Shown here: piece by piece, positions 49,981-60,555 of the stretch | Position numbering within the stretch: position 1 is the first letter of the stretch | How the letters are laid out: every line of letters starts with the position of its first letter | Assembly: GCA_039881145.1 (NCBI GenBank) | Contig: JAYKKI010000040.1 | Span: 3,232,501-3,296,500 of the forward strand | Reading direction: 5' to 3' | From: Druceiella hillmani | Taxonomy: Eukaryota; Arthropoda; Insecta; Lepidoptera; Hepialidae | DNA: 64,000 nucleotides | The notes under the pieces: generated by a model | What the model saw: the letters and a program-made list of their open reading frames with translations, nothing else | Database searches by the model: none | What the model was told of the DNA's origin: nothing | Translations under genes and position numbers: made by a program

Positions 49981-50501
49981 GTCGCACCTGTCGTAAATTC
50001 TATATCTGTCGATCGTAATTATAACACTCTTCCATATAATTATCACGTCTAGATGCGAAATAATGTTAAGGTGTATAAGAACTTTATTTAACGCTGCTAA
50101 AAACAAATCGATTTAAAACTTTTAGATAATTTCTGAAAATCCTCTTTGTGATAAAATATTCTAAAATTGATCCAGTCGTACTTTTAGTCCCGTTTTATTC
50201 ATCAAGATGGAATTACAAAGAAGCTGAAGTAAAAATTCTCACCGTAATCTACAACTGAAAATGTTACAAAGCAGCTCATCCAAAACGCCACGGGTGTGAG
50301 CTTTTACCATTTGAAAATTTTCACTTGAAAAACTTTTACCAAATTATATTTTTTTAAATAAAATTAGAAGGAAAAAGAAATCAAACTTACTCTTTGCAGG
50401 TTTAAATTATTAACGGTCTGCGTATTAGGGCATGAAAACGGAAGTTGTCCCACAACACAATGGACTAAGACGCACGCGGCAAAAATGATTTTGTAATACA
50501 T
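41001..50501 (-). CDS. Lipocalin gene B (apolipoprotein D / Lazarillo-like, GPI-anchored)
   Basis: Tandem duplicate of gene A with the same four-exon structure: 50391-50501, 46946-47162, 43516-43614 and 41001-41218, phases 0, 1, 1. It encodes 214 residues. Signal peptide 1-18, CPNTQTVNN, first signature FQGTWYEIE (38-46), second signature ADYDSYAL in place of [13 protein letters not shown] in the third region, then the same C-terminal GPI-type tail. The four disulfide cysteines are kept; Cys175 of gene A is Ser here. All splice sites are canonical and the frame is open, so it is likely functional. Changes are concentrated in residues 65-76, 89-97 and 109-118, where the barrel mouth is expected, so the ligand may differ from that of gene A. 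Upstream TATA and GATA motifs match gene A. Confidence 0.93.
41219..43515 (-). other. Gene B intron 3
   Basis: 2,297 bases. Contains the doubled 'tccgtcc' / 'tcagagatttctatctcc' stretch near 41,400-41,600 and a long hairpin at 42887-42944. About 41,970-43,090 has no match with gene A. Confidence 0.75.
42887..42944. repeat. Hairpin with perfect 27-bp arms and 4-base loop
   Basis: Arms 42887-42913 (TTATAAGAGATTTATTACCT...) and 42918-42944 are exact complements; the loop is TATC. Just after it 'aatatcttctaatata' is repeated twice more (to about 42,990). The arrangement looks like a local inverted duplication by template switching. Confidence 0.92.
43516..43614 (-). CDS. Gene B exon 3
   Basis: Acceptor TTATTTCAG before 43614, donor GTATGT after 43516; 99 bases. 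Encodes [13 protein letters not shown] then [20 protein letters not shown]. The first half differs strongly from gene A and lacks its NVT site; the second half is well kept. Confidence 0.92.
43615..46945 (-). other. Gene B intron 2
   Basis: 3,331 bases, about 490 longer than in gene A. The excess comes mainly from 44,215-45,340, which includes a piece resembling a MADF domain on the minus strand. An additional 150 bases near 46,700-46,840 also lack a match in gene A. Confidence 0.75.
45207..45310 (-). pseudogene. MADF-domain-like fragment
   Basis: The minus strand reads [19 protein letters not shown] and then LREDLRKS, a stop (45226-45228) and WEFLN. This follows the MADF pattern L-x-x-V-x-x-x-P-x-L-W-x ... 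Y-x-x-x-x-x-R-x-x-x-W, with Leu-Trp, Tyr, Arg and Trp in register. MADF domains occur in Adf-1-like regulators and in the second protein of PIF/Harbinger transposons. It sits in unit 2-specific DNA inside intron 2, so it is probably transposon-derived. Short and broken. Confidence 0.4.
46946..47162 (-). CDS. Gene B exon 2
   Basis: Acceptor TAATCTAG before 47162, donor GTGAGT after 46946; 217 bases, one codon less than gene A. Starts [10 protein letters not shown]. Residues 65-76 read [12 protein letters not shown] against EFYVVYGIPELA in gene A, between two identical 12-residue flanks. Confidence 0.93.
47714..47767. repeat. 27-bp perfect tandem doublet
   Basis: 'ttacgaaaacgttaat' followed by 'ataacatcg' occurs twice without spacing. 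Gene A has the related sequence near 18,590 once or in diverged form, so the doublet is a recent slip. Confidence 0.8.
48850..49010. repeat. Long (TA)n/(TACA)n microsatellite
   Basis: About 160 bases of alternating purine-pyrimidine, mainly TATA with CATA and TGTA interruptions. It gives long open frames of Tyr-Ile repeats on both strands, which are artefacts. Expanded compared with 20,060-20,100 of gene A. Confidence 0.95.
49898..49991. repeat. (TA)n hairpin closed by GC-rich arms
   Basis: ACAGGTGCGACAG (49898-49910), then 68 bases of pure AT alternation, then CTGTCGCACCTGT (49979-49991), so the whole is one inverted repeat. Gene A has only the right half (ATCTGTCGCGCCTGTCG near 20,778-20,797). 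Confidence 0.92.
50391..50501 (-). CDS. Gene B exon 1 (signal peptide)
   Basis: ATG at 50499-50501, donor AGA-GTAAGT after 50391; 37 codons as in gene A. Nine base changes from gene A over 111 bases, six of which change the residue (positions 8, 11, 16, 20, 22 and 31). Confidence 0.93.
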
Positions 50502-50600
50502 ATTGGTTTAAAATATTATCCCAAATCGAACTTAATAATTCAAACTACTTATTTAGTTCAAACCTAATTGCGATACTGTTTGAAACAGGATAAAAAGCTA

Positions 50601-50633
50601 CTTATATACGCAATGTCCGGCTGTGTCTTATCT
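50601..50633 (-). promoter_or_regulatory. Gene B core promoter: TATA box and GATA site
   Basis: TATATAAG at 50601-50608 and AGATAAG at 50627-50633 on the minus strand, about 100 and 126 bases upstream of the ATG, in the same spacing as gene A. The proximal 'GTTTCAAACAGTATCGC' stretch is also identical in both genes and is the likely start-site region. Confidence 0.65.
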
Positions 50634-50889
50634 TGAATATGATAATAGAATCGACATATATACATACAATATGATATTAAAAACTGGAATAGCGAGATAA
50701 GAAAATAATGAATTGATTATGCGTTTGAAGTGGTGTTAGAGTTTTATGTGCCAATGCCGACAGATGGATTTGCACGCCATGTAAATTAATAATTTTCATG
50801 TGTATTTTTCAATGATTTTGTGAGCGCATTATACTAGTTTGATGCGCTCATAAAATCAAGAATCGTCCTTCTTATATACATACATGTCA

Positions 50890-53070
50890 TATCAACATGT
50901 AAAGTTCTCATTAATAATAAAGACATTATGTCTATATTTTGATATTTTATAGACTGTTGAGGTTTAAAAGTACTTTAAGATTTGAACGAACCGCCGTACC
51001 TATCGAAAATACAACGTCTGCAAGAGTTTTTACCTACACAAATATATTCTTGCTTCCTTCAATTATGTACCACGTATTCATTACGCGACCTCCTTGTACT
51101 TGGTATAAAAGTACTTGATATGAAAGTATGTCTAACAAACAACCAAATAGATTATGATACTTTAATAATTCGTTCCACCTAATAATGGAGTATTTTCTCA
51201 CCAGCCCATCCATTTTTTTCACCAAGCATGACATGCACTTGCATTCTATTACAAATTAATCGGGCCATACTATGCAAATATTTCCCGTCGGCCATTTTAA
51301 AAACTCCCAACGGCAATCGTAAAAATAGCAGGAACTGTCTGTTAACAACATCGACATACCATGTCCAGACTTAAATTGAAACAGTCAATATGCCTTAGTC
51401 AAGGGCTTCGCGCTGATATCTTGATTACATAAGATACCTGGCATTCAGAATGCTAGTAGATTATTTCTTCCTATTTATAACCCAAGATTTACAAAATTTA
51501 GTTAGCTACGCGTAAAAAAATACTGTTGCATGAAAAAAATGATAGAACTTGTGAAGTCTTTTACGAGAAACTTTTGTTGCTCGTATCGGATCTTAAGGAT
51601 AAGCTTTAAATAATTTTATTTACTGTGCTAAGCAAACGTGTTCATAGATTATAATCTTGAATGCGCTAAATATTATTAATAAATTTTATATATTATAGAT
51701 ACTGTGTTATTGCTTCACTTGGTGATGTCTTAAAAGTCACTTTTGCACCTATATCCTGTTTTCATACATCTCGACAATATGCGCATGTAGTCTTCTGCAT
51801 GTAGCTTGGTTAAATGTTCTTAATAAAATGCAGACGCTCAGTTTGTATTTTAACATAAATGTCGACTTAATTTTATATCTTAGTACACATTTTCATGTAT
51901 TTGAAAATAAATTGATATTATTGCTCAAATTTCCTATTGTGTATATTTTATATTATTTCTAATACAATGTAATCTGACAAATATTTCTTGTAAAGAAAAC
52001 TCGATTGAATAAAAATAGGATATAAGACGACCATGCAATGAATAATTTTCTAAAATGCATGGAACATATAATATAAATGAAAAACCTGTACCTACCCACC
52101 ATCTTGCTATAATGCTTATGGCTATTTAAATCAAATTAAGTTTTACACTGCAATAGGTATTACATAAAGATTATCGAATTACCGACAGAAGTTAAAAAAG
52201 TAAACTCTAAATTATAATTGTTATGTCCTACCGGCTACATAACAGTACCGTGTGGTGAAAATGAACCATGTGGTACTTAAGATCAGAACTATTTGAAGAC
52301 CGGTTATTTTTTAATCAATATCTACACATCTATGCACGTAAATTGAACACAAACATCCGTAAGTTTAATGTGATCGAGCTAATTTAAGAAATAACTAAAT
52401 CTATATAAATGATTATTTAAAAAAATCCACATATCAGTTCTTTCAGAATATACAAGGTACTCGCACATTAAAGATAGTTCTGCTAACAATAACGTTATAT
52501 TAAGTAAACACGTTACACTCTTATAAAACGAACGAAAGATTTAGTTCTAGTTAATGAGTACACATATACTATGAAAATTTACCCATGCCTTCAAATATTA
52601 TGAAAATTAAATTTATCGTTGAGTTAAAAAAGCGCATATAACAAAGATATTTTTATGAGACGAGCGAGTACACCATAGGTGTAAATGGGATAGCAATATC
52701 GCAAGACCAATCGAATTAATCCCTTCATAAAACTACAGTTGAATCCTGTCACATTTGCTGAAACAGTGCAAATGTGACAGCGATAATTAAATACTGCAAT
52801 GTCACTATCTGCTGTCGCAGTCGTGTCTTCAAAATATTTTTAAAAAATTTGAAAACAAATATCTTAAAAAATTGAGTTAATACTGTTTCCACGTACTTAC
52901 TTATCAAAGAAATGTTGTTATCAGGCATTTGCTGGCAGTGGCCGGGTAATTAAATTACTTTATCATGAGGCAAGAAGGCATTTTGATGGAAGTTTTTGCA
53001 AAATGTATCAGTAATAATACATTATGAGTAATAATTCACGCTGATGACAGCTGTTTAATTAATAATATCC
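50890..53070. other. Upstream non-coding part of unit 2
   Basis: Matches 22,680-24,830 of unit 1. Nothing recognised beyond the duplication. Confidence 0.65.
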
Positions 53071-53076
53071 TATTTT

Positions 53077-53249
53077 TGAAGTAAAACTTCTTTACGGATG
53101 CTTGACTTGGGGAGTAAGCTGGTGAATGCGTGACGAGAGCGTTACGAAAAGTGTGATTGGGCGGGGCGAACGGAAGTTGAGAGGGAGATATAAGTTAGTG
53201 AAGACAGTTATAGTTACAGAATATTTTGTGAATTTGAAGTTTTACTTCA
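53077..53249. mobile_element. Small insertion with 14-bp inverted ends
   Basis: Begins TGAAGTAAAACTTC and ends with its exact complement GAAGTTTTACTTCA. The 173 bases between include a GC-rich block (GGGCGGGGCG). Unit 1 lacks it: there the matching bases run on from 'cctatttttt' to 'acttttgaagc' near 24,830-24,860. About 35 further bases after 53249, ending in a T run, also lack a unit 1 match, so the true right end may be near 53,285. No coding capacity. Confidence 0.65.
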
Positions 53250-53469
53250 GTCGTGTGGTCTAAAGCACTCCCGTTTTTTTTAAGAACACTTTTGAAGCTC
53301 TTGAAGACTTTCTATACATAAATAATATATATCAATGATATTGTTATAGCCTCTTAATAAGTTTAAGTAAATTCATGCTCTAAGTTAACCGAAGTCTGCT
53401 TTGCTTGTGGTTTTGTTACTGATTTGTGGTTAAATTTTTGGTTTCTTTATATCTCTCTTTCTTTTAATA

Positions 53470-53650
53470 GTTTTATACCACTGAAAGTGGCGTATCCTTC
53501 CTGGCGTTCTTTGCAAAAGTCATATAAAGAGTGAAACTTTTCCTCATAGCAATTATCTTATTATCACCAACTATTACAAAACACATATGGAGAGGTATAA
53601 ATCGCTTTATGGTTTACTTTAGTACTCGACGTGAGCTTAATACGCAATGA
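53470..53650. other. Unit 2-specific stretch, possibly a local duplication
   Basis: Unit 1 has one 'ttggcttctccgttatctctttttctgac' region near 25,000, unit 2 has two related ones (near 53,435 and 53,665) with about 180 unmatched bases between. Either an insertion that duplicated about 50 bases or a tandem duplication followed by change. Confidence 0.45.
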
Positions 53651-54859
53651 TATGTGATTATATTTTTGGTTTCTTCATTATCTGTTTTTCTGAAACCCTT
53701 TTTCAAATAAATTATTACAGGACCTAAAAGGATTTTTAGAATAGGTATTTAATTACAAAAAATCCTAGTATTTCCTAAGACGTATCAATAAAAATAATTT
53801 AAAATTAAATCATTATAAACAACCCATTGATTCTTGAATAATATCTACCTTGCGTTTTGCGATAATATAAGGGAAATACCTATATCAGTAATCAACTGAA
53901 GTACCAGATAAAGTGTCATGTTGTGCTATCTTACTTACTAGTTCGTATTTTAAAAAAACGACATGAGTATTAATTTTAGTTTACATATACAATTTATTGC
54001 ATAAAATTGTTACAATATATAAATAGAGAACTAGTTTATAGAGGTGGGATTATTTCTGAAAGTTCAACCCTTATCCAATGTTAAACCAACCAACGTTAAT
54101 TAAAGCGAATGTAACAACATAGAAATCAAATAATTTATAAATAATTTATAGACATCATATACAAAAACCCCACAAAGTTCTTAGACCCCCTAAGTTACTC
54201 AGTACCAAATCGCCATTTTCAAATTCTAATGATATGATTAATCTCATGTTACCCGCAAAATTATGATTAATCCCATGATATCTCAAAATCATAATTCATT
54301 AATCCGATTAAGCGATATGATTCTATAAAAGTCTCCCGAAACGCGCAGTCGAGAAAAAAGGATTGAGAGAATTTTCTGTTTCCATAAATACAACTTCTAC
54401 CTCTATTTATTGCCATGATAATTTGTGATTATCATAGACTGATCGAATTAACTACAACTCACAACTAATTACTAAATAACTAACAATTATAACATACTTA
54501 TTAAAAATCCTATAATTTTGAATACTACATACGAAGATGATGGACTTATAAGTGAGAGATAACTATTAAGGTGTCCCTTATATCACCGATTTTTTTTTTC
54601 TTCTAAATATTATAACGCATACCCTCTAATTCTTTTTATAGTACTAACGACTACCTTCGTGCAAAATTTCATCGTCATATGACAATGGCAACCCGTGCCG
54701 ACAAAGCATCATTGTTTTTCTAAACAACGGTTTTAGAAGACTTAGTTGCATGTAAGCTATATTATGATCAAAATACATATTTTATAATAGAAAACAGTGA
54801 AAAATTAATTTAGGTTATGTACTTATTTATAAAATTGAAAAAGATATATAATTCAGGAT

Positions 54860-57219
54860 TCAGGATACTATTTTTAAAGTATCTTTCTTGCAATCTGGGT
54901 ACAACTTTCTGTGTTCTTGTACACAACGTAACAAGAATTGTTTTTGTTCTTCTGCAGCAGTTATTAATCCATGAAAATCTTGCATGAGCTTCACGCCTCT
55001 CTCTGCCGTGTCATTGACTGCCTTCAAGTGCATAACTTTTTTTTAGCTTCCTGAAAGGAAGGGATTTGTTCCCATGAAGAGACGTCTTCTTGGAGAAAAG
55101 CGTTAACAATTTTTAACCGCGATAATAAATTTGTGCTCTTGATGGTCACGAAATCACTCAAACGTTTTTCTGAAACAATAAAAGAAATATATTAACAAAA
55201 TTATCACATTTTCTAATGATAAAAGGAAAAAAAACACTTATTCAACTCACCGTACAAAGAAGCAGATATTTCTTTCTTCGATGGAATATATCTCTTCCCA
55301 AAATCATACAAACTTTCCCTTTGTAAATTCGATACGATATCAGCTTTGGTTTGTGTATCAACTTCATCATCAAATAATGAAAATAAAACTATTTCTTCAG
55401 ATAAATACCACAAGTGTTGGCAGAACTTGGTCAGAGCTGCTTTAGAAATCACTTGGTCGACTGTTTCGTAGTTTTTCAATGTTTTTAAAAAACATAAATC
55501 TTGATTCGGGGCTTTTACCGCCAAATTGCACTCAAGCCAGGGCTTTACATAAGCCATTGCAATAAATAAACAAACATCTTGCAGTGCTCGTTTGTACTTT
55601 ACACTCATTTTAAACTGTGATTGCAGCAAGCATATCTTTAAAGAGTAAATAGCTCTTGCCATCCATCTTGCCTGATGCATGGCGCCAGGTGGTCTGATTT
55701 TAAATTTCTTTTCATTATCTCCCCCCAAAAACATTATACACAGTTCAATCAACTCCCGATAATCGTCACGTATAATAGATTTCAGTAGTTATTTTTTATA
55801 ATAATTAATAAGTTCGTTAATCATCGTTTCACAAAAATATTTCTTTACGAAATCAGTACATGTTTCGGTAGCAGTTGCATTAACGTTCTTCCAATTGTCT
55901 CTAATTTTTTTAAATAACGGGATATCGTGACTGCTATTAACTTGATGGATCTTTGATTCAAACACACATTTCAGTACTAGTTCATACATATGATGGCGGC
56001 AAGCAAAAAGTAACAATTCCCTTTCTAATTTTTGCTCCAAGAGCACACAAGCCCCACTTAAGCGGCCTGTATTAGAAGCCGTTGTGTCGCAGCACATAAT
56101 CTGTACCTTGTCATTGAGATCCCAATAAGAAAGGGTATTTAAAACAGCTTCAGCTTGATCTTTGCCAGTAGAACTATCGAGTTTTGATCACTGCTAGAAG
56201 TAGGTCTTATTCTCCGAATGAATTGAGAATTGGCGGGCGTTCTTCTTTTGAACCTGTCACATTTAAACTGGGCAATAGCTTTCCATCCCAATGAATAGTT
56301 ACAATTTCAGCCACGTTGTTCTGAAAATCAGTTTTTATCGATTCTGCTCTCTCTTTTCTCATCTAGGTCCAAATTTGTTGAATAGAAGACTTGTTGATAG
56401 GAAAGTCTTCACAACTGAGACCAAGTGCTTCTACAACAGCCTGAAGTATGTAAACAGAATCCCTTACACTTAGTTGACATCTATCTAAAGCTGCAACTAG
56501 TTTAAGGGTAATAAAACACGTCCTTCCTCTTTTTGTAGCAGATAGCGAAGTCACGGATTGCGATTGCGAGGTGGAAGGTAAATTTTGGTAGACAGAAAGT
56601 GGTAGACTGTTCGTGAAGGTCTTGAGGTGGGATAGGGGTGTCTGAAGTCAATAAATTCATATCAGTCAAATGCTTTAGTCTTTTTTCCTCTTCTCCTAGT
56701 TTTCTCAGCCTTACTCTTTTTTCTTTTTCAACTAACTTTTTGTCAACACCCGCTAAGCAACCCAAACGCCTTGGCTCTCTTTGTTTTTGTAAAAATATTT
56801 TGTCTTCCTCTATTTTGATTCTTTGTAGAGCATCGGCATGCGCGATATCAAATAAATTATTTAAATCTTTTTGGAACTTCTCCTCACGGTGCTTATAAAC
56901 GTCCTGTGTTTTTTTACAGTTTTTTTGTAGCTCTCTCCAAACATGGTAAAGATCCACAAGTGTTTTCACACAATTAGGTACAGCTCTGGTACGATTAGCT
57001 TTTATTAGTATTTTAATATAGTATTCTAGCTTTTTCCCAAAATATGATGCACTCACGAATCACAAGATTTGCACTTTCATTAACAGTCAATTTTACCTCG
57101 CGAATATTAAAAAACAGAATTGAGAGAACTTGACGATTAGACGGCAACTTTGCACCCGTTATTTGGTGATTTATCTCACCAACTAAGAAAATATGTTTCT
57201 TATTACTTCTAAGTTCCAC
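54860..57219 (-). pseudogene. hAT-like transposase, with an intron and several breaks
   Basis: Minus-strand pieces in order. 57219 to about 57013 is the N-terminal part with ESANLVIRECIIFWEKARI. A frameshift leads to 57056-56502, with VPNCVKTLVDLYHVWREL and the conserved NLFDIAHADAL. 56554-56363 is followed by a TAG, then VTIHWDGKLLPSL near 56,300. Another frameshift leads to 56,160-55,789 with CCDTTASNTGRLSGAC and FACRHHMYEL, where Asp of CDTTASN is the likely second catalytic residue. 55,752-55,251 has MHQARWMARAIYSL and LWYLSEEIVLFS. A spliced intron (55170-55250, donor GTGAGT, acceptor TTTCAG) leads to the last exon with DTAERGVKLMQDFHGL and EEQKQFLLRCVQEHRK, after a frameshift in an A run. 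This family is widespread in insect genomes as 'uncharacterized' proteins. The copy is dead. Confidence 0.82.
55170..55250 (-). other. Intron inside the hAT-like transposase gene
   Basis: 81 bases with donor TACG-GTGAGT and acceptor TTGTTTCAG-AAAAACG. Removing it keeps the frame from SLYG into KRLSDFVT, a junction that fits the family. It supports a transposase gene with at least two exons. Confidence 0.7.
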
Positions 57220-57676
57220 TGAGATCTTGAAAATAAACTATTATGCACGTTAATTAAGCGATACGCCGGTGAAAACTCAGAAACAAATGACTACAAGAGT
57301 GAGTACGCGCCGGTCATCCGCGTTACTTGTATGAACATGTTTCGCGCTCAACTCGGCACGGGTTGCGGTGCTTCAAATAAGATAAATATTTATTTTCGAG
57401 TGTTTTATGGCCAAATGAAAAAAATTGGAAGGTATGCGTTACAAAATAAAAACTTTGAAAAATAAGGGACACCCTAATAACTATATTGCGCTAACTTTCC
57501 ATTCAAGTTATATTTGAAAAGAATATTAAATATACCAATATGAAAGACAACTATACATCAGATAGTTTAACCCTCTCTCTGTGGCTAGTTTCATATAGAT
57601 AATGCAAGTGTGCGCGCGAGATCGTGGAGAATCCTAAAAAATATGATAAAATGATTATTTTAGCAGTTTACTGCTA

Positions 57677-57770
57677 GGAATGAGAACCAATAATATAAAT
57701 TAACTTCTTTATAAATTAACAAGGGAATGAGAACCAATAATATAAATTAACTTCTTTATTCATTATTACA
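57677..57770. repeat. 51-bp tandem doublet
   Basis: 'ggaatgagaaccaataatat' followed by 'aaattaacttcttta' occurs twice in a row; unit 1 has a single related stretch near 26,568. Recent local duplication. Confidence 0.85.
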
Positions 57771-58059
57771 AAATAGAAACTTGAAATTCTTTCTTTGGAA
57801 CACACTTTTTAAATCTCTAAATTTTTAATAAAAACTAAAAAGTTTTATTTATTCTCACTTTTATGATATCTTCTATGAACAACAAAAAGAAAAACTGTGC
57901 GTGTCTGCTCCGATGCATGAATGGAGTTTACTGCGTAAGTACGATTGTCTTGGAATATATAAAATAGGGAACACTGTACATAAATATAAACATCAATATC
58001 ATTGAATGTAAATGGAAAATTCTTTAATAAAAAAAATGCTGACAATATAATTATTTTTT

Positions 58060-59160
58060 AGTAACGTCAGACTAAGCATGTTGTTGGTCCAAAATTATTT
58101 AATGATGTTGATAAATATAATAAAATTCAATATGCAACATTTATTGAGACTCACCATGCACGTGGAATTGCCTCAAACGATAATGCATGGCGAGAATGTT
58201 TGAACGAAGCCAAACAATTTCATTCCCCTAAGCAAGTACGTGAAATGTTTGCCTTTATTTGTGCTCTAAATGTACCGGCCAATGCGTAATTGCTATGGAA
58301 AGACTTCAAAGAACATCTGAGCGAAGATTTTTTTAAAACATATAATCAAAGAATTTATATAATCGTACACTTTTGACAATCGAAGAAATTTTATTGGCAC
58401 ATGGTATTGCATGCTAAGCAATTGGTTTGCCAAACCCAATATATATTGTACATGAAGAGGAGATTGAATTTTATGATCCAATTGAAGAACAATTTCATGC
58501 CGGTTGTGAAAAAACATTCGTACAAAGCAATAATTCATAGAATGCATGCGCTTAACCTTCGATGTGTTGCAACTGCGTACAGTGGTATTGCTTCAACACT
58601 GTTAGTTGGAGGTAGAACATTACATAACGTTTTTAAATTGCCTATTCCAGTTTTAGAAACGGATGAAGATTGTGCGATGGTTAATCACGATGTTATGAAT
58701 CGTATTCCTGGAGAAACAGAAGCTATGACAAAATTGTTACAGATAATGAACAAAAAGTTAATAAATTTCCAGTTGAAGTTTTAAATTCACTCGATGTAAG
58801 TGGATTACCTCCTCATAAATTATTATTGAAAGTAAATTGTATTGTTTTACTCATTCGAAATTTTAATAGTTCACATGGTTTAGTCAATGGCACAAGAATG
58901 CGCATAAAAGTCATGCGTAGAAATACAATAGATTGTGAAATTCTTGCAGGGCATTCACGTGGCAAACGGATTTTAATACCACGTATCCATATGACGAGTA
59001 CTGAAAATTCCTTACCATTTAGTTTTCAAAGAACACAATTTCCGTTAAATACTGCCTTTGCAATGACTATTAATAAATCTCAAGGACAAATTTTCAGAAG
59101 AATTGGTGTTGGCAAAAAGAGAATATTTAAATTTGGGCCAAATATAAGATTTAGACAATT
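58060..59160 (+). pseudogene. Helitron helicase (Pif1-like) relic
   Basis: Several in-order but interrupted pieces of the Helitron Rep-helicase. 58,070-58,290 has ETHHARGIASNDNAWRECL and FHSPKQVREMFAFICALN. About 58,300-58,540 has KDFKEHLSEDF and LPNPIYIVHEEE. 58,540-58,670 has a TAYSGIASTLLVGGRTLH-type block, then FKLPIPVLET. 58,780-59,100 has the C-terminal helicase part with GLVNGTRMRIKVM, LPFSFQRTQFPLN and AFAMTINKSQGQ (motif VI region). The Walker A block between the second and third pieces is deleted, and stops and frameshifts occur. The Rep domain and Helitron ends are not seen; a (TA)n tract cuts the right side. Confidence 0.82.
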
Positions 59161-59164
59161 TATT

Positions 59165-59166
<2 letters not shown>

Positions 59167-59215
<49 letters not shown>
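59167..59215. repeat. (TA)n microsatellite at the end of the Helitron relic
   Basis: About 48 bases of pure TA alternation. The sequence after it ('actggtcgcgtacatttgac') may still be Helitron 3' flank, which often follows the helicase in such elements. Confidence 0.93.
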
Positions 59216-59220
<5 letters not shown>

Positions 59221-59239
59221 ATTTTTACTGGTCGCGTAC

Positions 59240-60540
59240 ATTTGACAGTTATCAATTTAAATAACCAAACCGATTTTGACAAAATCTCCAGTATGTCCTT
59301 GAAAATCTCAGAAGTTGCCATATAGGTTTAATATCATCGTATTGCTACTCAAGAGACCTTAATAATAAAACAAAGGCGCAAAAAAATTTGTTCACCCTCA
59401 CTTTTCTTGGAAAATATATTTTTGTTTAGAATATCTTGATACATACTAATGAAAATCTCCACACAGAGTATGTGTTTACATAATACAAGCACAAAAAACT
59501 AAACTGTAGGAAGAACAAAACTATAATAGACGGTCCGACAGACAGAGAAAAATAACGAATTATTTAGGTTTCGATGTTTCACAACGGAATACTGGAAAAG
59601 CAATACAACATGAATAATTTAATTACTGATTAAAATTTTGGTCGGTCTTTAAAAATGTGTTCATGTTTCTTAAACGGAAACTATAATTTCATTAGAATGT
59701 TTTCTGACAATTTTAAAGGACCTACATCCTTATAATACAAAATTGACAAACACACAGGTTGGTAAATGGGATTAATTTTAAATCGCGGTAATTTTTTGAG
59801 TAATTCAGTATGATGCACTTGATTTTTTATCGAATTCGATAATCGCACGGTATTTCACCGAAATTGTCATTATCTGATAAATAATACTCAACTTTTTTAA
59901 ATTTGTAGAAATAATTAATGGCCTTCAAGATAAAAGATATTGTGGTGAAAATGTGCACGTCTTCTGACTTATAATTCAAAAAATATTTACTTCTGAAAAA
60001 TGGCTATGACCGCAAGATTCTGATAAGGAGACAACGAATCAAAAATTTGGTTTAAAAGTACTCATTTGAGTACTGGTAAACAGTCATTTGATGAAGAAAT
60101 TACCTTTATTAGGAATGTATTACTTTAAGTTTAGAAAAAATATAAATACAGTGAGTAACGGCAAGAACACAAAAATATGGCAAGGACGATTAAAAATAAA
60201 ATGTAATTTATACTTTTTAAGTTTTTAGTAAAAAATCATCCCGTGGTTAATGAATCAAAATAGTATTTTTTTTTCATAATTATACTAAAACAATCAACAG
60301 AAATAATCATTATAAATATTTTAATACTACCATTCAGTCAAATTTTACATCTTTGTTCACTAATGTTCAATAAACTTGAAACAAGAAACATACCTTAATA
60401 TTATCAATAAGAGACAAAACATAATTTAATTAAAATTGGTTCATCTTACTTTTGCGAACGACAAGAACAGTTTATAATAAAATGGAAGTTATAAATCTTT
60501 GGGTAACAATAGAAAATATACCTTGCTTTAATTATCTTTA
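59240..60540. other. AT-rich stretch without recognised features
   Basis: No coding similarity, hairpin or transposon end found by reading both strands. No match with unit 1 noticed. Confidence 0.6.
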
Positions 60541-60555
60541 CCAAAGTTCAACTAA

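Larger units (their letters stand above)
47163..50390 (-). other. Gene B intron 1
   Basis: 3,228 bases. Includes the intronic tandem repeat counterpart (47,540-47,960), a perfect 27-bp doublet at 47714-47767, a small hairpin at 47,524-47,560 and two long (TA)n tracts. Otherwise aligns with intron 1 of gene A. Confidence 0.75.
54567..57476 (-). mobile_element. hAT-like DNA transposon, complete but decayed
   Basis: 2,910 bases bounded by TIRs that start TAAGGTGTCCCTTAT (left) and, on the complement, TAGGGTGTCCCTTAT (right); similarity continues inward through 'TAACGCATACC' for 50 bases or more. An 8-bp target duplication ATAACTAT lies at 54559-54566 and 57477-57484. The 8-bp duplication and TIR start TARGG fit the hAT superfamily. 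Unit 1 carries the unoccupied site near 26,293. One transposase gene on the minus strand fills most of it. Confidence 0.88.

Noticed and set aside
49843..50106. Open frames of about 70 codons across the second (TA)n tract
   Set aside because: Same artefact; no start context, splice signal or conservation with 20,700-20,850.
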